Below the pieces are notes generated by a model, which saw only the letters and a program-made list of their open reading frames with translations, searched no databases and was not told where the DNA came from. From assembly GCA_025655575.1 (NCBI GenBank), contig JAHXIP010000029.1:1-42186 (forward strand): DNA of 42,186 bases, given 5' to 3'. Position numbers and translations under genes: made by a program. The stretch comes from Candidatus Thiodiazotropha sp. (ex Monitilora ramsayi) (GTDB lineage: Bacteria; Pseudomonadota; Gammaproteobacteria; Chromatiales; Chromatiaceae). This document shows positions 26,372 to 36,700 of the stretch, in pieces (the first letter of the stretch is position 1; each line of letters opens with the position of its first letter).

Positions 26372-27283
26372 CTAGGGCAAGTCGTAGTAACCCAGATCAT
26401 CGGCTACCTGGTTGATGCGTTTCCTGCTCATCTTGGTGTCGAATGGTAATCCTTGGTGATAACGCCAACCATCCTTGTCGTCGGCGCTGATTGCTTCATC
26501 ATTGTTCAGGTCCAGGTCAAAGGCAATAAAGCCCTTGGCTGCGGAGCCGTCATTCAGAATCAGATCAGTTAATATCTGGTCATCGCCAACCACATAGCGC
26601 TTACCTCCGCTACTGACGATACCCGCCATGGGCTGACCGACAAAGCCCTGCCATATATTGGCAACATTGGAATAGCCTCTTCCCGTATAGGTTGTCACAC
26701 ACTGATCATGGTCGGCACCGGCATATCCCTTGAGATCACAGATGGTTGTAGGCTGGGAGAGAATATTTGCTGCCAATACGCTACGAAATCCAGTTCGGCA
26801 GAGTGTGGCAATGGGGGTATTTTTTTTAGGAATCTTATCTTCTATCTGTAAAAAAAGATCTTCCGGATCTTGCCTGACCTGGTAGACAGTGCCGGTCGAG
26901 CAGGCACCGTCCTCCGTGCGCAGGTCGTCGACACACTCCCGATAGATACGGGGGTAGGGCATATGAATGGCTTTCTTGGGATGCCCCAGGAGGTATTCGG
27001 TGGCATCCCTGACATCGATGATGGTCAGTTTTTCGAACTCATCGTCATCTTTTTTACCGTGTTTGTCATGATCTTCTCTCTCATCATCCTGATGCTTGCC
27101 GAGCATCCCTAAATAGGCACGGGCTGCGCTGATGTCCTCGGTGTAATATCGCTGCAGATAGTAGCGGTTTCCGTCAGAATCTCCCTCTGCTGCGAATGTT
27201 TGGATGTTATACCCAAGGCCTATGGTGCAGATAAGGGACGAGAGTATAGACGTTTTGATGTTCGTGACAGACTGGCTTCTCAT
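26372..27283 (-). CDS. Secreted rhodanese-like protein with EF-hand-like loop
   Basis: 303 residues. A signal peptide ends near TFAA. A charged Asp/His/Lys linker follows, then a rhodanese-like fold: IIDVRDATEYLLGHPKKAIHMPY and the active-site loop CRTGFR with Cys162. After it comes a loop of EF-hand form (D-L-N-N-D-E-A-I-S, about residues 258-269) that may bind calcium. Rhodanese domains handle persulfide sulfur, so a periplasmic sulfur role is possible but unproven. The ATG at 27283 has AGGAG 7 bases upstream and replaces a longer open frame without one. The gene stands alone downstream of the Sel1-ankyrin gene on the same strand. Confidence 0.75.
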   Translation of the reverse strand: MRSQSVTNIKTSILSSLICTIGLGYNIQTFAAEGDSDGNRYYLQRYYTEDISAARAYLGMLGKHQDDEREDHDKHGKKDDDEFEKLTIIDVRDATEYLLGHPKKAIHMPYPRIYRECVDDLRTEDGACSTGTVYQVRQDPEDLFLQIEDKIPKKNTPIATLCRTGFRSVLAANILSQPTTICDLKGYAGADHDQCVTTYTGRGYSNVANIWQGFVGQPMAGIVSSGGKRYVVGDDQILTDLILNDGSAAKGFIAFDLDLNNDEAISADDKDGWRYHQGLPFDTKMSRKRINQVADDLGYYDLP

Positions 27284-27579
27284 ATTCTTCTCCTGTCTTA
27301 TTTTTTCTAGACACACCCCTCCACCTGAGTATCAGGCATGAAGTTAAATGCTTGGTCGTTGTTTCTAGGGGGTAACAGGAAAAAATAGCGGAGAAATATT
27401 AAGGGTTTCTTAAGGGGAATATTGTTACTTGAGATCGGCTTTTAGGTCAGTTTGTAGCGGTGGCATCTTTTTTGTAATTTTATCGGAAAAAACTGAACAG
27501 CTGGTGTGATGAGGGCAGTGCCTCAACCATACCGGGTTTTCAGCAGATGAGTTGCTTCATCAATCTGGAAATGACCCTT

Positions 27580-29634
27580 CTAGCGCATTAAATCCAGAAA
27601 TTTACCGCGGCCTTTGTTTTCAGCAATGTATTCAGCAATCGCATCATGACCGGCTTGCTGTGCCAGTTCCTCGGCATTTTCCCGGCGTTGGTTTAGCAGA
27701 CGGGCATCGGCTTTAGTAGCCAATAATCGCTTTACCACATCAAGGTGCCCCTGCTGGGCCGCCAACATCAGGGCGCTATTGCCAGCACGATTGCGGTGAT
27801 TGACATCGGCACTTCGCTTCAACAGTAGGTCAACAGTATCAAGTGAGCCTTTGCGTGATGCCAACAGGAGAGCCGTATTGCCATTTTCACTCTCTCTGTC
27901 GACCTGTTGAACGTCTTTGATCAGCAATTCCACGACCTCGGCATGTCCCAGTGATGCGGCGTGCATCATGGGTGTGATTCCATCCTTCGTTTGAGCCCCA
28001 ATCTTTGCACCTTTCTCGAGTAACAGGTCGAGAGATTCTCGATTGCCTGCATCAATGGCATGGTAGAGCGGAGAACGTCCTTTCACATCAGCCTTGTTAA
28101 CAGAAGCGCCACGGTTGAGTAATGTTCTGACTATCATGGGTTGCTTTTTGCTGATTGCCAGGATTAAGGGGGTGACCCCGTTCTTCGTTGATGCGTTCGG
28201 ATTTGCACTCTGAAATAATAAGTGTGCTGCCATCTCTCTGTTTTTATTCTCAATGGCATTGTGTAGTGCCGTTACACCGCTTTCATCGCTGATGTTGATT
28301 CTTGCGTCACGCTTCAGTAGCTCAGTGGTCAGTTTTAGATTGTTTCCACGTGTAGCAAGCAACAGGGGGGTTGGATTATTCTCGGCAGTGAGATTGGTGT
28401 CTGCTCCCCGTTGTAGCAAGTAGTCGGCAACTTCCTCATGGCCTTGCCAGACAGCGCGTGCCAGGGGTGTGAATCCTTCGGCATCAAGCGTATTGATATC
28501 TGTGCCTTTTTTGAGAAGGGCTGTCACCAGCGGCATTTGACCACGCCAAGCGGCTATGTGTAATGGACTCCATCCGGCAAAGGGGTTGTTCTTATCCTCT
28601 GTACCCGTTGAAACCACCAGCTTTTCTATCTTGGCAATGTCTGGAAAATCCCTATCCATGGATTTTCTAACCGTGGCTTTAGCACCTGCCGCCTTCAGTT
28701 TGGCAGCGACACTGTCAAACTTTCTCAATTGCGCTAAATCGAGGGGGGTCTGTTTCTTCTCGTTTTTCGCGTTGACATTTGCCCCTTTCTTAATCAGTAA
28801 ATCGACAGTTTTTTTATGATTCCGCCCAGAGGCTATCAACAGGGCTGTATTTCCGGTTAAGTTAGGTGCTTCAATTTGAGCGCCATATTTGAGTAGGGCA
28901 TCAATAATCTGAGTATTACCAAGTGCTGCAGCGCTGTGAAGTGGTGTATCACCCAAGCTGTCCTTGGTATTGGGTTGTGCTTTGGCCTGTAATAGGACTT
29001 CAACACTTTCGACTTGCTGATTTATGGCAGCTTCATGCAGGGCTGTACGACCAAATTTATCTGTACCATTGACGAAAGCACCTGCGGCAAGCAGTCGCTT
29101 TATGGTTTCCGACTTCCCGCCGGCTGCGGCCCGGTTCAGCAGTTCAATCGTCTGTGATCGAGTAAGATTCTCGATCGGTGATGAGTTGGCCAGTACCTCG
29201 AGTTTCTTTTCGGCGAGCTTATGTCCCTCAGCAGCCGCACGGCCATACCATTCCTGTGCCTGTAGGATGTCTGCTTTTACACCCCAGCCATTTTCGTACA
29301 TGGTGCCTGTTGTGTACTGAGCTCTGACATGTCCCTGTGCTGCGGCTTTCGAAAACCAGGTAAACGCCTGGGCATGATCCTTCTTAACGCCTCTACCGGA
29401 ACGATAAATGTTGCCTAGGGCAAATTGGGCATCTTTGTCTCCCTTGTTGGCCATTTCCAGATAGATTTGAGCGGCCTTAGAGAAGTCCCTGATACGTACC
29501 GCAGCTTCAGCCTCATCATGTGTGGCGGCAAGGGAACCTACTGACGCAAGTCCGCAGCAGAGAAAAGTGATAAGTAAGAGGGCGTCTCTCAGATTGGATT
29601 GAATGTGTGAGACAAATAACTTATTCGGTACCAT
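27580..29634 (-). CDS. Secreted Sel1 plus ankyrin repeat protein
   Basis: 684 residues. The N-terminal hydrophobic stretch (about residues 15-36, ending near SLAA) looks like a signal peptide. About three Sel1-type TPR repeats follow (GNIYRSGRGVKKDHAQAF, WYGRAAAEGH), then roughly 14 ankyrin repeats with the TPLH and GADVNxxN signatures through to the C terminus. These are protein-binding scaffolds. The frame runs open upstream, but the ATG at 29634 has GGAG 7 bases upstream, begins the signal peptide and overlaps the oxidoreductase gene by only 14 bases. That overlap implies co-expression with the oxidoreductase, so it may organise the electron-transfer complex in the periplasm (inference). 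Confidence 0.85.
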   Translation of the reverse strand: MVPNKLFVSHIQSNLRDALLLITFLCCGLASVGSLAATHDEAEAAVRIRDFSKAAQIYLEMANKGDKDAQFALGNIYRSGRGVKKDHAQAFTWFSKAAAQGHVRAQYTTGTMYENGWGVKADILQAQEWYGRAAAEGHKLAEKKLEVLANSSPIENLTRSQTIELLNRAAAGGKSETIKRLLAAGAFVNGTDKFGRTALHEAAINQQVESVEVLLQAKAQPNTKDSLGDTPLHSAAALGNTQIIDALLKYGAQIEAPNLTGNTALLIASGRNHKKTVDLLIKKGANVNAKNEKKQTPLDLAQLRKFDSVAAKLKAAGAKATVRKSMDRDFPDIAKIEKLVVSTGTEDKNNPFAGWSPLHIAAWRGQMPLVTALLKKGTDINTLDAEGFTPLARAVWQGHEEVADYLLQRGADTNLTAENNPTPLLLATRGNNLKLTTELLKRDARINISDESGVTALHNAIENKNREMAAHLLFQSANPNASTKNGVTPLILAISKKQPMIVRTLLNRGASVNKADVKGRSPLYHAIDAGNRESLDLLLEKGAKIGAQTKDGITPMMHAASLGHAEVVELLIKDVQQVDRESENGNTALLLASRKGSLDTVDLLLKRSADVNHRNRAGNSALMLAAQQGHLDVVKRLLATKADARLLNQRRENAEELAQQAGHDAIAEYIAENKGRGKFLDLMR

Positions 29635-30943
29635 GTTTGGTCTCCACGCTGATGCCAGTCTCTTTGAGAAAGCCGGTGGGAAGAATGCCGCCTGCACAAA
29701 CGATTGCGGCATTGTTGGGTAGTTCCTTCTCCTTACCTTTTTGTTCAATTGTCACGGTATCCGTGGTAAATCCCTTAACATTGGAGTTGAACATCAGGTT
29801 GATTCTTCCGGCCTTGACTGCAGCATCCACCCGTTCCCGGTTTTTTCTTTTTGCTCTGCCAAATGCGCCACTGCGATAGGAGAGGGTAACTGTTGTACCA
29901 GGTTCGTCCGCTATACTGGTGGCTGCCTCTAAGGCGCTGTCTCCGCCGCCAACGACCAATACATGCTGATTGCGATACTGCTCCGGATCGATCAGGCGGT
30001 AGGTGACTTTACTCATATCTTCTCCCTCCACACCTAATTTTCTTGGTGTGCCGCGGCGTCCAATGGTGAGTAGTACGCTGCGGGTATGATAGCAGTCCCG
30101 GTTCGTTTTGACGTCGTAGCCGCCCTTGTCGTTTTTTGTGATTGCCTCGACGCGTTCATGATAATTTATTTTTACCCCGGTCTTTTTCTCGACTTGCTGC
30201 CAGAACTCGAGGAGCTTCTCCTTGGTCGTTTCAGTAAATTTCATCTCGCCGACCAAAGGCAGTTTTACGGGGGCTGTCATGACAAGCTTGCCTCGGGGAA
30301 ACTGAAATACCGTACCACCGAGAGAGTCTTGCTCTACGGTTTTGTAGCGCAGCTTTTTTTCCATCGAGCGCAGAGAGGAGCTAAAGCCCGAAGGACCGGC
30401 ACCGACGATGACCACATCTAACGGTGCCTCAGCCTGCATTGACTTGAGATCTTCATAGATATGGTCAAGTGCCTTGTAGCCTTGCTCTATGGCATTGCGA
30501 ATCAGACCCATGCCTCCCAGTTCTCCCGCGATGTAGATGCCGGGCATTGAGGTTTCAAAGTTGGGTTTGAGCACGGGGATGTCCACCCCACGTTTTTCTG
30601 TACCGAATACCAGGGTGATGGCGTCGAAGGGGCAGGCGGTCTTGCAGGCCCCATGACCGATGCAGTTGGTGGGGGCGATGAGTTGGGCCTTGCCGTCAAT
30701 CAGGCCCAATACCGGGTGGTTGTGCTGTTCCGGGCAGGCCTTCACGCAGGTACCACAGCCCATGCATTTTTTCAGGTCAATGAGCGGATGGAGGGAGGCT
30801 GGCTCTGTCAAACCAGCCTCGAACTCCTCATTCATGACGGCAAGGTTTTTTCTGCTTTTCAGTTTCTTCTGGATGACATAGATCATCCAGATCAACAGGA
30901 TCGGGAGCAGGTATATGAGGTAGAGGTCGGCTGATAGCTGCAT
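29621..30943 (-). CDS. Membrane-anchored [Fe-S]/FAD/NAD(P) oxidoreductase
   Basis: 440 residues. An N-terminal transmembrane helix (about 8-24) is followed by two ferredoxin motifs. The first is canonical, with Cys60, 63, 66 and 70. The second reads C94-IG-H97-GA-C100-KTA-C104, so His replaces the usual second Cys. Then comes a thioredoxin-reductase-like flavoprotein fold with FAD motif GAGPSG (181-186) and NAD(P) motif VVGGGDSALEAA (near 330); no CxxC redox pair is seen in the expected place, so it is not TrxB. It probably moves electrons between NAD(P)H and a membrane partner. It is divergent from the cytochrome b-like gene 278 bases away and coupled with the Sel1-ankyrin gene. Confidence 0.87.
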   Translation of the reverse strand: MQLSADLYLIYLLPILLIWMIYVIQKKLKSRKNLAVMNEEFEAGLTEPASLHPLIDLKKCMGCGTCVKACPEQHNHPVLGLIDGKAQLIAPTNCIGHGACKTACPFDAITLVFGTEKRGVDIPVLKPNFETSMPGIYIAGELGGMGLIRNAIEQGYKALDHIYEDLKSMQAEAPLDVVIVGAGPSGFSSSLRSMEKKLRYKTVEQDSLGGTVFQFPRGKLVMTAPVKLPLVGEMKFTETTKEKLLEFWQQVEKKTGVKINYHERVEAITKNDKGGYDVKTNRDCYHTRSVLLTIGRRGTPRKLGVEGEDMSKVTYRLIDPEQYRNQHVLVVGGGDSALEAATSIADEPGTTVTLSYRSGAFGRAKRKNRERVDAAVKAGRINLMFNSNVKGFTTDTVTIEQKGKEKELPNNAAIVCAGGILPTGFLKETGISVETKHGTE

Positions 30944-31220
30944 CTAAGTTAAGACGTGAAATTATTAGGGTTATCCGGCAGTGGATTCAGAGTCTTTATT
31001 GTGAATTAATTACCAGAATTTTCCATGACTGATTTAGGAATCAGACAAGAGGCCGACAACTTAATCGATATTCATTTTCGTTTTTGTGAAGCTCTTCATG
31101 GCTGGGAAAAAACTCCCAACATATGATGGGTGTGGTGAGGTAGAGTATCACTCCAAGATGTTCTTGAACCACAAAATAAAAACATAACTAATTGTATTTT
31201 ATACTAAATATGGTGATGAG
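30944..31220. promoter_or_regulatory. Divergent promoter region of the electron-transfer island
   Basis: AT-rich spacer between the oxidoreductase (-) and cytochrome b-like (+) genes, presumably with promoters both ways. A 6-bp inverted repeat CTGATT-TAGG-AATCAG lies near 31027-31042. TATACT near 31200 could be a -10 element for the plus operon but no good -35 is placed. No FNR-type TTGATN4ATCAA site was found. Confidence 0.4.
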
Positions 31221-32132
31221 ATGGAAACGGTTGCGGTTGCGTCCCAAATAAATACCTCTTCATTGGGTAGCCCTGTAGGTCTGTTGAAACGGGTGTCCGG
31301 CTATCTTAGCACGCTCGGGTTTTCGATTTTCTCCCTATTTTTGCTCTATTTGGGCTGGCTGAACCGCGAACAGGCGGTCTGGATTGCCGAAGATGGCTGG
31401 GGTTACTGGTTCGGCATCGTAGGGGGTAGTCTGATGCTCCTGCTGATCCTCTATCCCATGCGCAAACGGCTCCATTTCATGTCGAAATGGCAGACGGTCA
31501 AATTCTGGTTCCGCACCCATATGGTCTTCGGGGTTCTGGGGCCTGTATTGATCATGATGCACTCCAGCTTTCATCTCGGTTCCCTGAATGGACGTATTGC
31601 CCTATTCAGCATGCTGGCGGTTGCCATCAGTGGACTTTTTGGCCGCTACTTCTATACCCGAATCCACTATGGGCTCTATGGTAAAAAGGCGACCTTTGCT
31701 TCCTTGCGGACCGATTCGCAGGTGCTGAACAAGAAAATTGGACCGCTGTTCAATTTGCATCCTAAGGCCAAAAAGCTGATCTCGGATTATGAGAGCAAGG
31801 TCTTACAGGCCCCCAGAGGCATGATCGCCAGTGCTGTACACTGGGTTTCCATGCGTATTTTGGCAGCCAGACTTTACCGCTCGGTGATACGCTCGCTGAA
31901 CAAAAAATTACTGGCAGCAGCTCACCTCAAGGGTTGGGACAAGGCAAAGGTACGGCGTAAGCAGATTCGCTTGAGAGATATGCTGGTGGCCCATCGCAAG
32001 GTATTACGGCAGATACTGGAACTGCACTTCTACGAGCGGATGTTCGCCATCTGGCATCTTCTACATATGCCGCTCTTCATAATGATGGTCGTGACGGGAC
32101 TCGTGCATGTTTATGCTGTCCATGCCTACTGA
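31221..32132 (+). CDS. Cytochrome b-like inner-membrane protein
   Basis: 303 residues with about five hydrophobic helices (about 30-48, 62-80, 100-118, 126-145, 278-298) and a large basic cytoplasmic-type loop (about 150-270). His residues sit at helix ends as expected for b-type heme ligands: His100, His114, His118, His149, His279, His282, His296 and His301. I do not recognise a named family with certainty; it recalls cytochrome b561/ferric-reductase membrane domains. GGTGATG precedes the ATG. It is the first gene of the plus-strand operon and lies 6-27 bases from the 21-heme gene depending on its start. It probably passes electrons from quinol or from the divergent oxidoreductase to the periplasm. 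Confidence 0.75.
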   Translation: METVAVASQINTSSLGSPVGLLKRVSGYLSTLGFSIFSLFLLYLGWLNREQAVWIAEDGWGYWFGIVGGSLMLLLILYPMRKRLHFMSKWQTVKFWFRTHMVFGVLGPVLIMMHSSFHLGSLNGRIALFSMLAVAISGLFGRYFYTRIHYGLYGKKATFASLRTDSQVLNKKIGPLFNLHPKAKKLISDYESKVLQAPRGMIASAVHWVSMRILAARLYRSVIRSLNKKLLAAAHLKGWDKAKVRRKQIRLRDMLVAHRKVLRQILELHFYERMFAIWHLLHMPLFIMMVVTGLVHVYAVHAY

Positions 32133-32159
32133 TTCCCATTGTTGCGACTGTTCCCAGTG

Positions 32160-33734
32160 ATGCACCGTAGTGTTTGGTCAGTATTGCTGCTCATAGCAAT
32201 GATCCCGTTTTCCCTCTCCCCAGTGCTGGCAGGTAAGTTAGACCTGTTATTGATGCCTGGTCCCGTTATCGAAGGTCATGCGGAGTTCGAAGAGAAGTGT
32301 GAGAGTTGCCATGAGACTTTGAAGAAAGCCAGTCAGGCCGGCCGGTGCCTCTCATGCCATGATCACGAGAATGTTGAGAAAGATATCAAGTTGGGCGAAG
32401 GTTACCATGGCCGTTTGGATGAGGAGCAGGCCCGTGATTGCAAGCACTGCCACACAGAGCACAAGGGGCGCGAGAGGGATATTGTCAACCTGGATACGGA
32501 ATCATTCGACCATCAATTGACCGACTTCGAACTCAAGGGTGGCCACAGCGGTGTCTCTTGTAACTTGTGTCATACCAAAGAGCTGAAAAAGTACCGTGAC
32601 GCACCTTCTGTCTGTTTCTCCTGTCACGAGAAGGATGACTCACACAAAGGCAAGCTTGGTGAAGAGTGTGAGAAGTGCCATAACGAAGAGAGTTGGCGCG
32701 AGCAGGCCTTTGATCACGACAAGGACACAGAGTTTAAGCGGATAGGTCGACATAAAGAGATTGACTGCAGGCTGTGTCACGCTGACGGTCAATACAAGGA
32801 TACACCCAAAGACTGCTATAGCTGCCATCTGATCAATGACGTTCATAACGGTCGTAATGGCACAAAATGTGAAAAGTGCCACAGCAGCCATGAGTGGAAA
32901 AAACTGGCTTTTGACCACAACACGGATACCGAATTCCCCCTTGAAGGCAGACATGAATCGGTCAAGTGCGATACCTGCCATATCAAGGGTCCATTTGAAA
33001 AGAAGCCATCTAAAGCCTGCTATGCCTGTCATGAGAAAGATGATGACCATAAAGGACGCAATGGAGAGAAGTGCCAGGATTGTCACAGTGTTGAGAGTTG
33101 GAAGAAGGTCGACTTCGACCATGGAAAAGACACCAAATTTCCGCTGAAAGGAGAACATGAAGATCTGGTCTGTAACGCCTGCCATCGGACTGCGGCAATG
33201 GATGCACTGAGTGATGTCACCTGTTATGACTGCCATCGGGCAGTAGATGTACACAAAGGCGAGCAGGGTGAAAACTGCGCTTATTGCCATAACGAGAATG
33301 GGTGGACCGAACGGGTTTTCTTTGAACACGATCTCACCCGTTTTCCCTTGATAGGCATTCACAGCGTGACCTCATGCGAATCCTGCCACTTGAACGCGGA
33401 ATTTCAACAAGCTGAGATTGAGTGTCTTTCCTGCCACAAAGCGGACGACTCCCATGAGGGGCGTTTCGGTAAAAAGTGTGGTGAGTGCCATAACCCGAAC
33501 AATTGGTTGCTGTGGACATTCGACCATGATGAGCAGACTGACTACCCCCTTGAGGGCAAACATAAGGAAGCGGTTTGCGATGATTGCCATCGGTTGCCGT
33601 TGGAAGAACATAACAGCATTTCAAAACAGTGCTTTGGTTGCCACCGTGGTGATGATATTCATGTCGGTGGATTTGGTCGTCACTGTGACCGATGCCACAG
33701 TAACGAAACCTTTAAAGAACCCAAGTTTCAGTAA
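32160..33734 (+). CDS. 21-heme secreted c-type cytochrome (triheme repeats)
   Basis: About 524 residues with a signal peptide (MHRSVWSVLLLIAM..., ending near VLAG). Twenty-one CxxCH motifs are counted. After an N-terminal group of three, six units of about 67 residues follow, each with three CxxCH motifs and the pattern CxxCH...CxxCH-x3-D-x-H-x-G...CxxCH-x4-W...FDH-x3-T-x-FPL-x-G-x-H, the last unit truncated. The unit resembles c7/c3-type triheme modules with bis-His ligation. The start is uncertain: ATG at 32160 or a TTG at 32139; neither has a strong ribosome-binding site. The gene lies between the cytochrome b-like gene and the giant cytochrome and probably shuttles electrons across the periplasm. 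Confidence 0.9.
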   Translation: MHRSVWSVLLLIAMIPFSLSPVLAGKLDLLLMPGPVIEGHAEFEEKCESCHETLKKASQAGRCLSCHDHENVEKDIKLGEGYHGRLDEEQARDCKHCHTEHKGRERDIVNLDTESFDHQLTDFELKGGHSGVSCNLCHTKELKKYRDAPSVCFSCHEKDDSHKGKLGEECEKCHNEESWREQAFDHDKDTEFKRIGRHKEIDCRLCHADGQYKDTPKDCYSCHLINDVHNGRNGTKCEKCHSSHEWKKLAFDHNTDTEFPLEGRHESVKCDTCHIKGPFEKKPSKACYACHEKDDDHKGRNGEKCQDCHSVESWKKVDFDHGKDTKFPLKGEHEDLVCNACHRTAAMDALSDVTCYDCHRAVDVHKGEQGENCAYCHNENGWTERVFFEHDLTRFPLIGIHSVTSCESCHLNAEFQQAEIECLSCHKADDSHEGRFGKKCGECHNPNNWLLWTFDHDEQTDYPLEGKHKEAVCDDCHRLPLEEHNSISKQCFGCHRGDDIHVGGFGRHCDRCHSNETFKEPKFQ

Positions 33735-33769
33735 TATCGCAACCCGCTGGACCGGGCTGGGAAAAGAAT

Positions 33770-36700
33770 ATGATATCGACTAACGTAAAAAATGATTTTG
33801 TACTTCGATACGCCGGTATCGTGAGGATCTTTTTTCTCCTGTTAGTGTTCTTGACGGTGGGGCTACAGAGCCAGACTTTGCTGGCAGCCACCAGTACAGA
33901 ATTTGATCACTTCTCCACCGGTTTCCCTCTCACGGGTGGGCATCGAAACGTGGATTGTGAGAGTTGCCATATCAGCGGCCTTTTTGTTGGAACCCCCCAG
34001 CGTTGCGAAGGTTGTCATAACAATGTCCGGGCGGATGGCAAGACACCTAATCATGTACAGAGTGATGATGAGTGTGATGACTGCCATACCACCACAGACT
34101 GGCGTCACGCCCGCTTTGATCATGGCAATGTGTCATCCGAGTGCACCAACTGCCATAACGGCACCACCTCTGATGGCAAAAACCCCAGCCACATACAGTC
34201 GACCAATACCTGTGAATTCTGTCATTCCACCTTCAGTTGGACCAATGTCACCAGAGTCGATCACTCGGCTGTGCAGGGTACCTGCGAGAGTTGTCACAAT
34301 AGCGTTGTGGCGACAGGTCCGTCACCTTCCCACATAGCGACAAATGGTCGGACCTGTGAGGAGTGCCACAATACGGTTTCCTGGGGATCCGGTACCTACG
34401 ATCACGCCGGCGTGGTGGGTAACTGTTCCAGTTGCCATAACGGCGCCACGGCGACGGGTAAGCATGGACAACATATCCAGTCGACCCAGGTCTGCGAGAG
34501 TTGCCACCGCATCGCTGCCTGGCAGCCGGCAACCCAGGTCGATCATGCCAATGTGCAGGGCAGTTGTGTCAGTTGTCATAATGGCACTATCGCGACAGGC
34601 AAAGATCCCGATCATATTCAGAGCAGCAACAATTGTACCGATTGCCACACAACCAGCGGTTGGATACCTGCGGACTTCGACCACGCTGCGGTAACGACCA
34701 ATTGCGCGAGCTGTCATAACGGCTCTTCGGCGACAGGTAAGCACAGTGCGCATATCCAGACATCGAATGTCTGCGAGGATTGTCACCGAAATACAGCCTG
34801 GGTGCCTGTCACCGCTGTCGATCACAATCAGGTACTTGGTACTTGCGCCAGCTGCCATAACGGTGTGACAGCCGCGGGTAAGACACCCGACCATATCGCC
34901 AGTGATAACACCTGCGATCTCTGCCATTCAACCAATGCCTGGATACCGGCCAACTTTGATCATGGCAGCATAACCAGCAACTGCACCAGTTGTCACAACG
35001 GCACCATCACGACCGGTAAGCATCCCACCCATATACAGACCACCAACGTCTGCGAGGACTGCCATCGGAATACCTCATGGATACCCGTTATAAGGGTGGA
35101 TCACGCCAATGTGATCGGCACCTGTACCAGCTGTCATGACGGCACTACGGCACCAGGAAAAGATGCCGACCATGTGCCGACCACGGAAGACTGTCTGGTC
35201 TGCCACACCACCAATGCGTGGATACCTGCAGATTTCGATCATGCCAACGTGACGGACAACTGTGCCGGTTGTCATAACGGTTCAACAGCAACGGGTAAGC
35301 ACCCAGCACATATACAGACCAGCAATGTTTGCGAGGCTTGTCATCGCAACACATCATGGGTGCCTGTCGTCAGGGTGGATCATGCCGATGTCATTGGCGC
35401 CTGCTCCAGTTGCCACAATGGAACGATAGCGACCGGTAAACACACTACGCATATTCAGAGTGGTACTGACTGTGAGACCTGCCATACGACCAATGCCTGG
35501 GTGCCGGCCAACTTTGATCATGTGAGCATTACCGGCAATTGTGCCAGCTGTCATAACGGCACGGCAGCGACGGGTAAACACGCCAGCCATATACAAAGCA
35601 CCAATATCTGCGAGGCTTGTCATCGCAACACCTCATGGGTGCCCGTCGTAAGGGTGGATCACGCCGATGTGGTTGGTAGCTGCAGCAGTTGTCATAATGG
35701 CACCATCGCCCCTGGAAAGCATGGCGGCCATATCCCGACACAGGCGGATTGCAGTCAGTGCCATACCGCGAATGCCTGGATACCGGCAGACTTTGATCAT
35801 GCCAATGTGACGAATAACTGTTCCGGCTGTCACAACGGCTCCACCGCGACCGGAAAACATCCCACCCATATACAGACCACCAATGTCTGTGAGGACTGCC
35901 ATCGCAATACAACCTGGGTGCCGGTGATCCGGGTGGATCATGCCGATGTCATCGGTGCCTGTTCTAGTTGCCACAACGGTACCATTGCGACCGGTAAACA
36001 TGCATTGCATATTCAGAGCGGTAACAATTGTGAAGCCTGCCATACCACCAATGCCTGGGTACCGGCCAATTTCGACCACGCCAGCATATCGAGCAACTGC
36101 ATCAGTTGTCATAACGGTACGACCACAACCGGTAAGCATCCCACGCATATACAGACCTCTAACGTCTGTGAGGCTTGTCACCGCAACACCTCATGGGTAC
36201 CGGTTATCCGGGTGGATCATGCCGATGTCATCGGTACCTGTACCAGTTGTCACAACGGCACGACGGCGCCAGGAAAAGATCCCGACCATGTGCCGACCAC
36301 GGATGACTGTCTGGTCTGTCACACCACCAATGCGTGGATTCCCGCAGATTTCGATCATGCGAGTGTGAGCAACAACTGTTCCGGCTGTCATAACGGTTCA
36401 ACGGCGACGGGCAAGCACCCCACCCATATACAGACCACGAATGTGTGCGAAGCTTGTCATCGCAACACCTCATGGGTACCGGTTATCCGAGTGGATCATG
36501 CCGATGTCATCGGTGCTTGCTCCAGTTGTCATAATGGAACGACGGCGACCGGCAAGCATCCAGCACATATTCAGAGTGGTACCGACTGCGAGACCTGTCA
36601 TACGACCAATGCCTGGGTACCGGCCAACTTCGACCATGCCGGTATCACGGGTAACTGCTCCAGTTGTCATAATGGTACGTCCGCGACCGGTAAGCATGGT

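Noticed and set aside
32640..33362. Open frame of 240 codons on the minus strand opposite the 21-heme gene
   Set aside because: It is antisense to a clear multiheme coding region and its composition follows from the complement of CxxCH codons.
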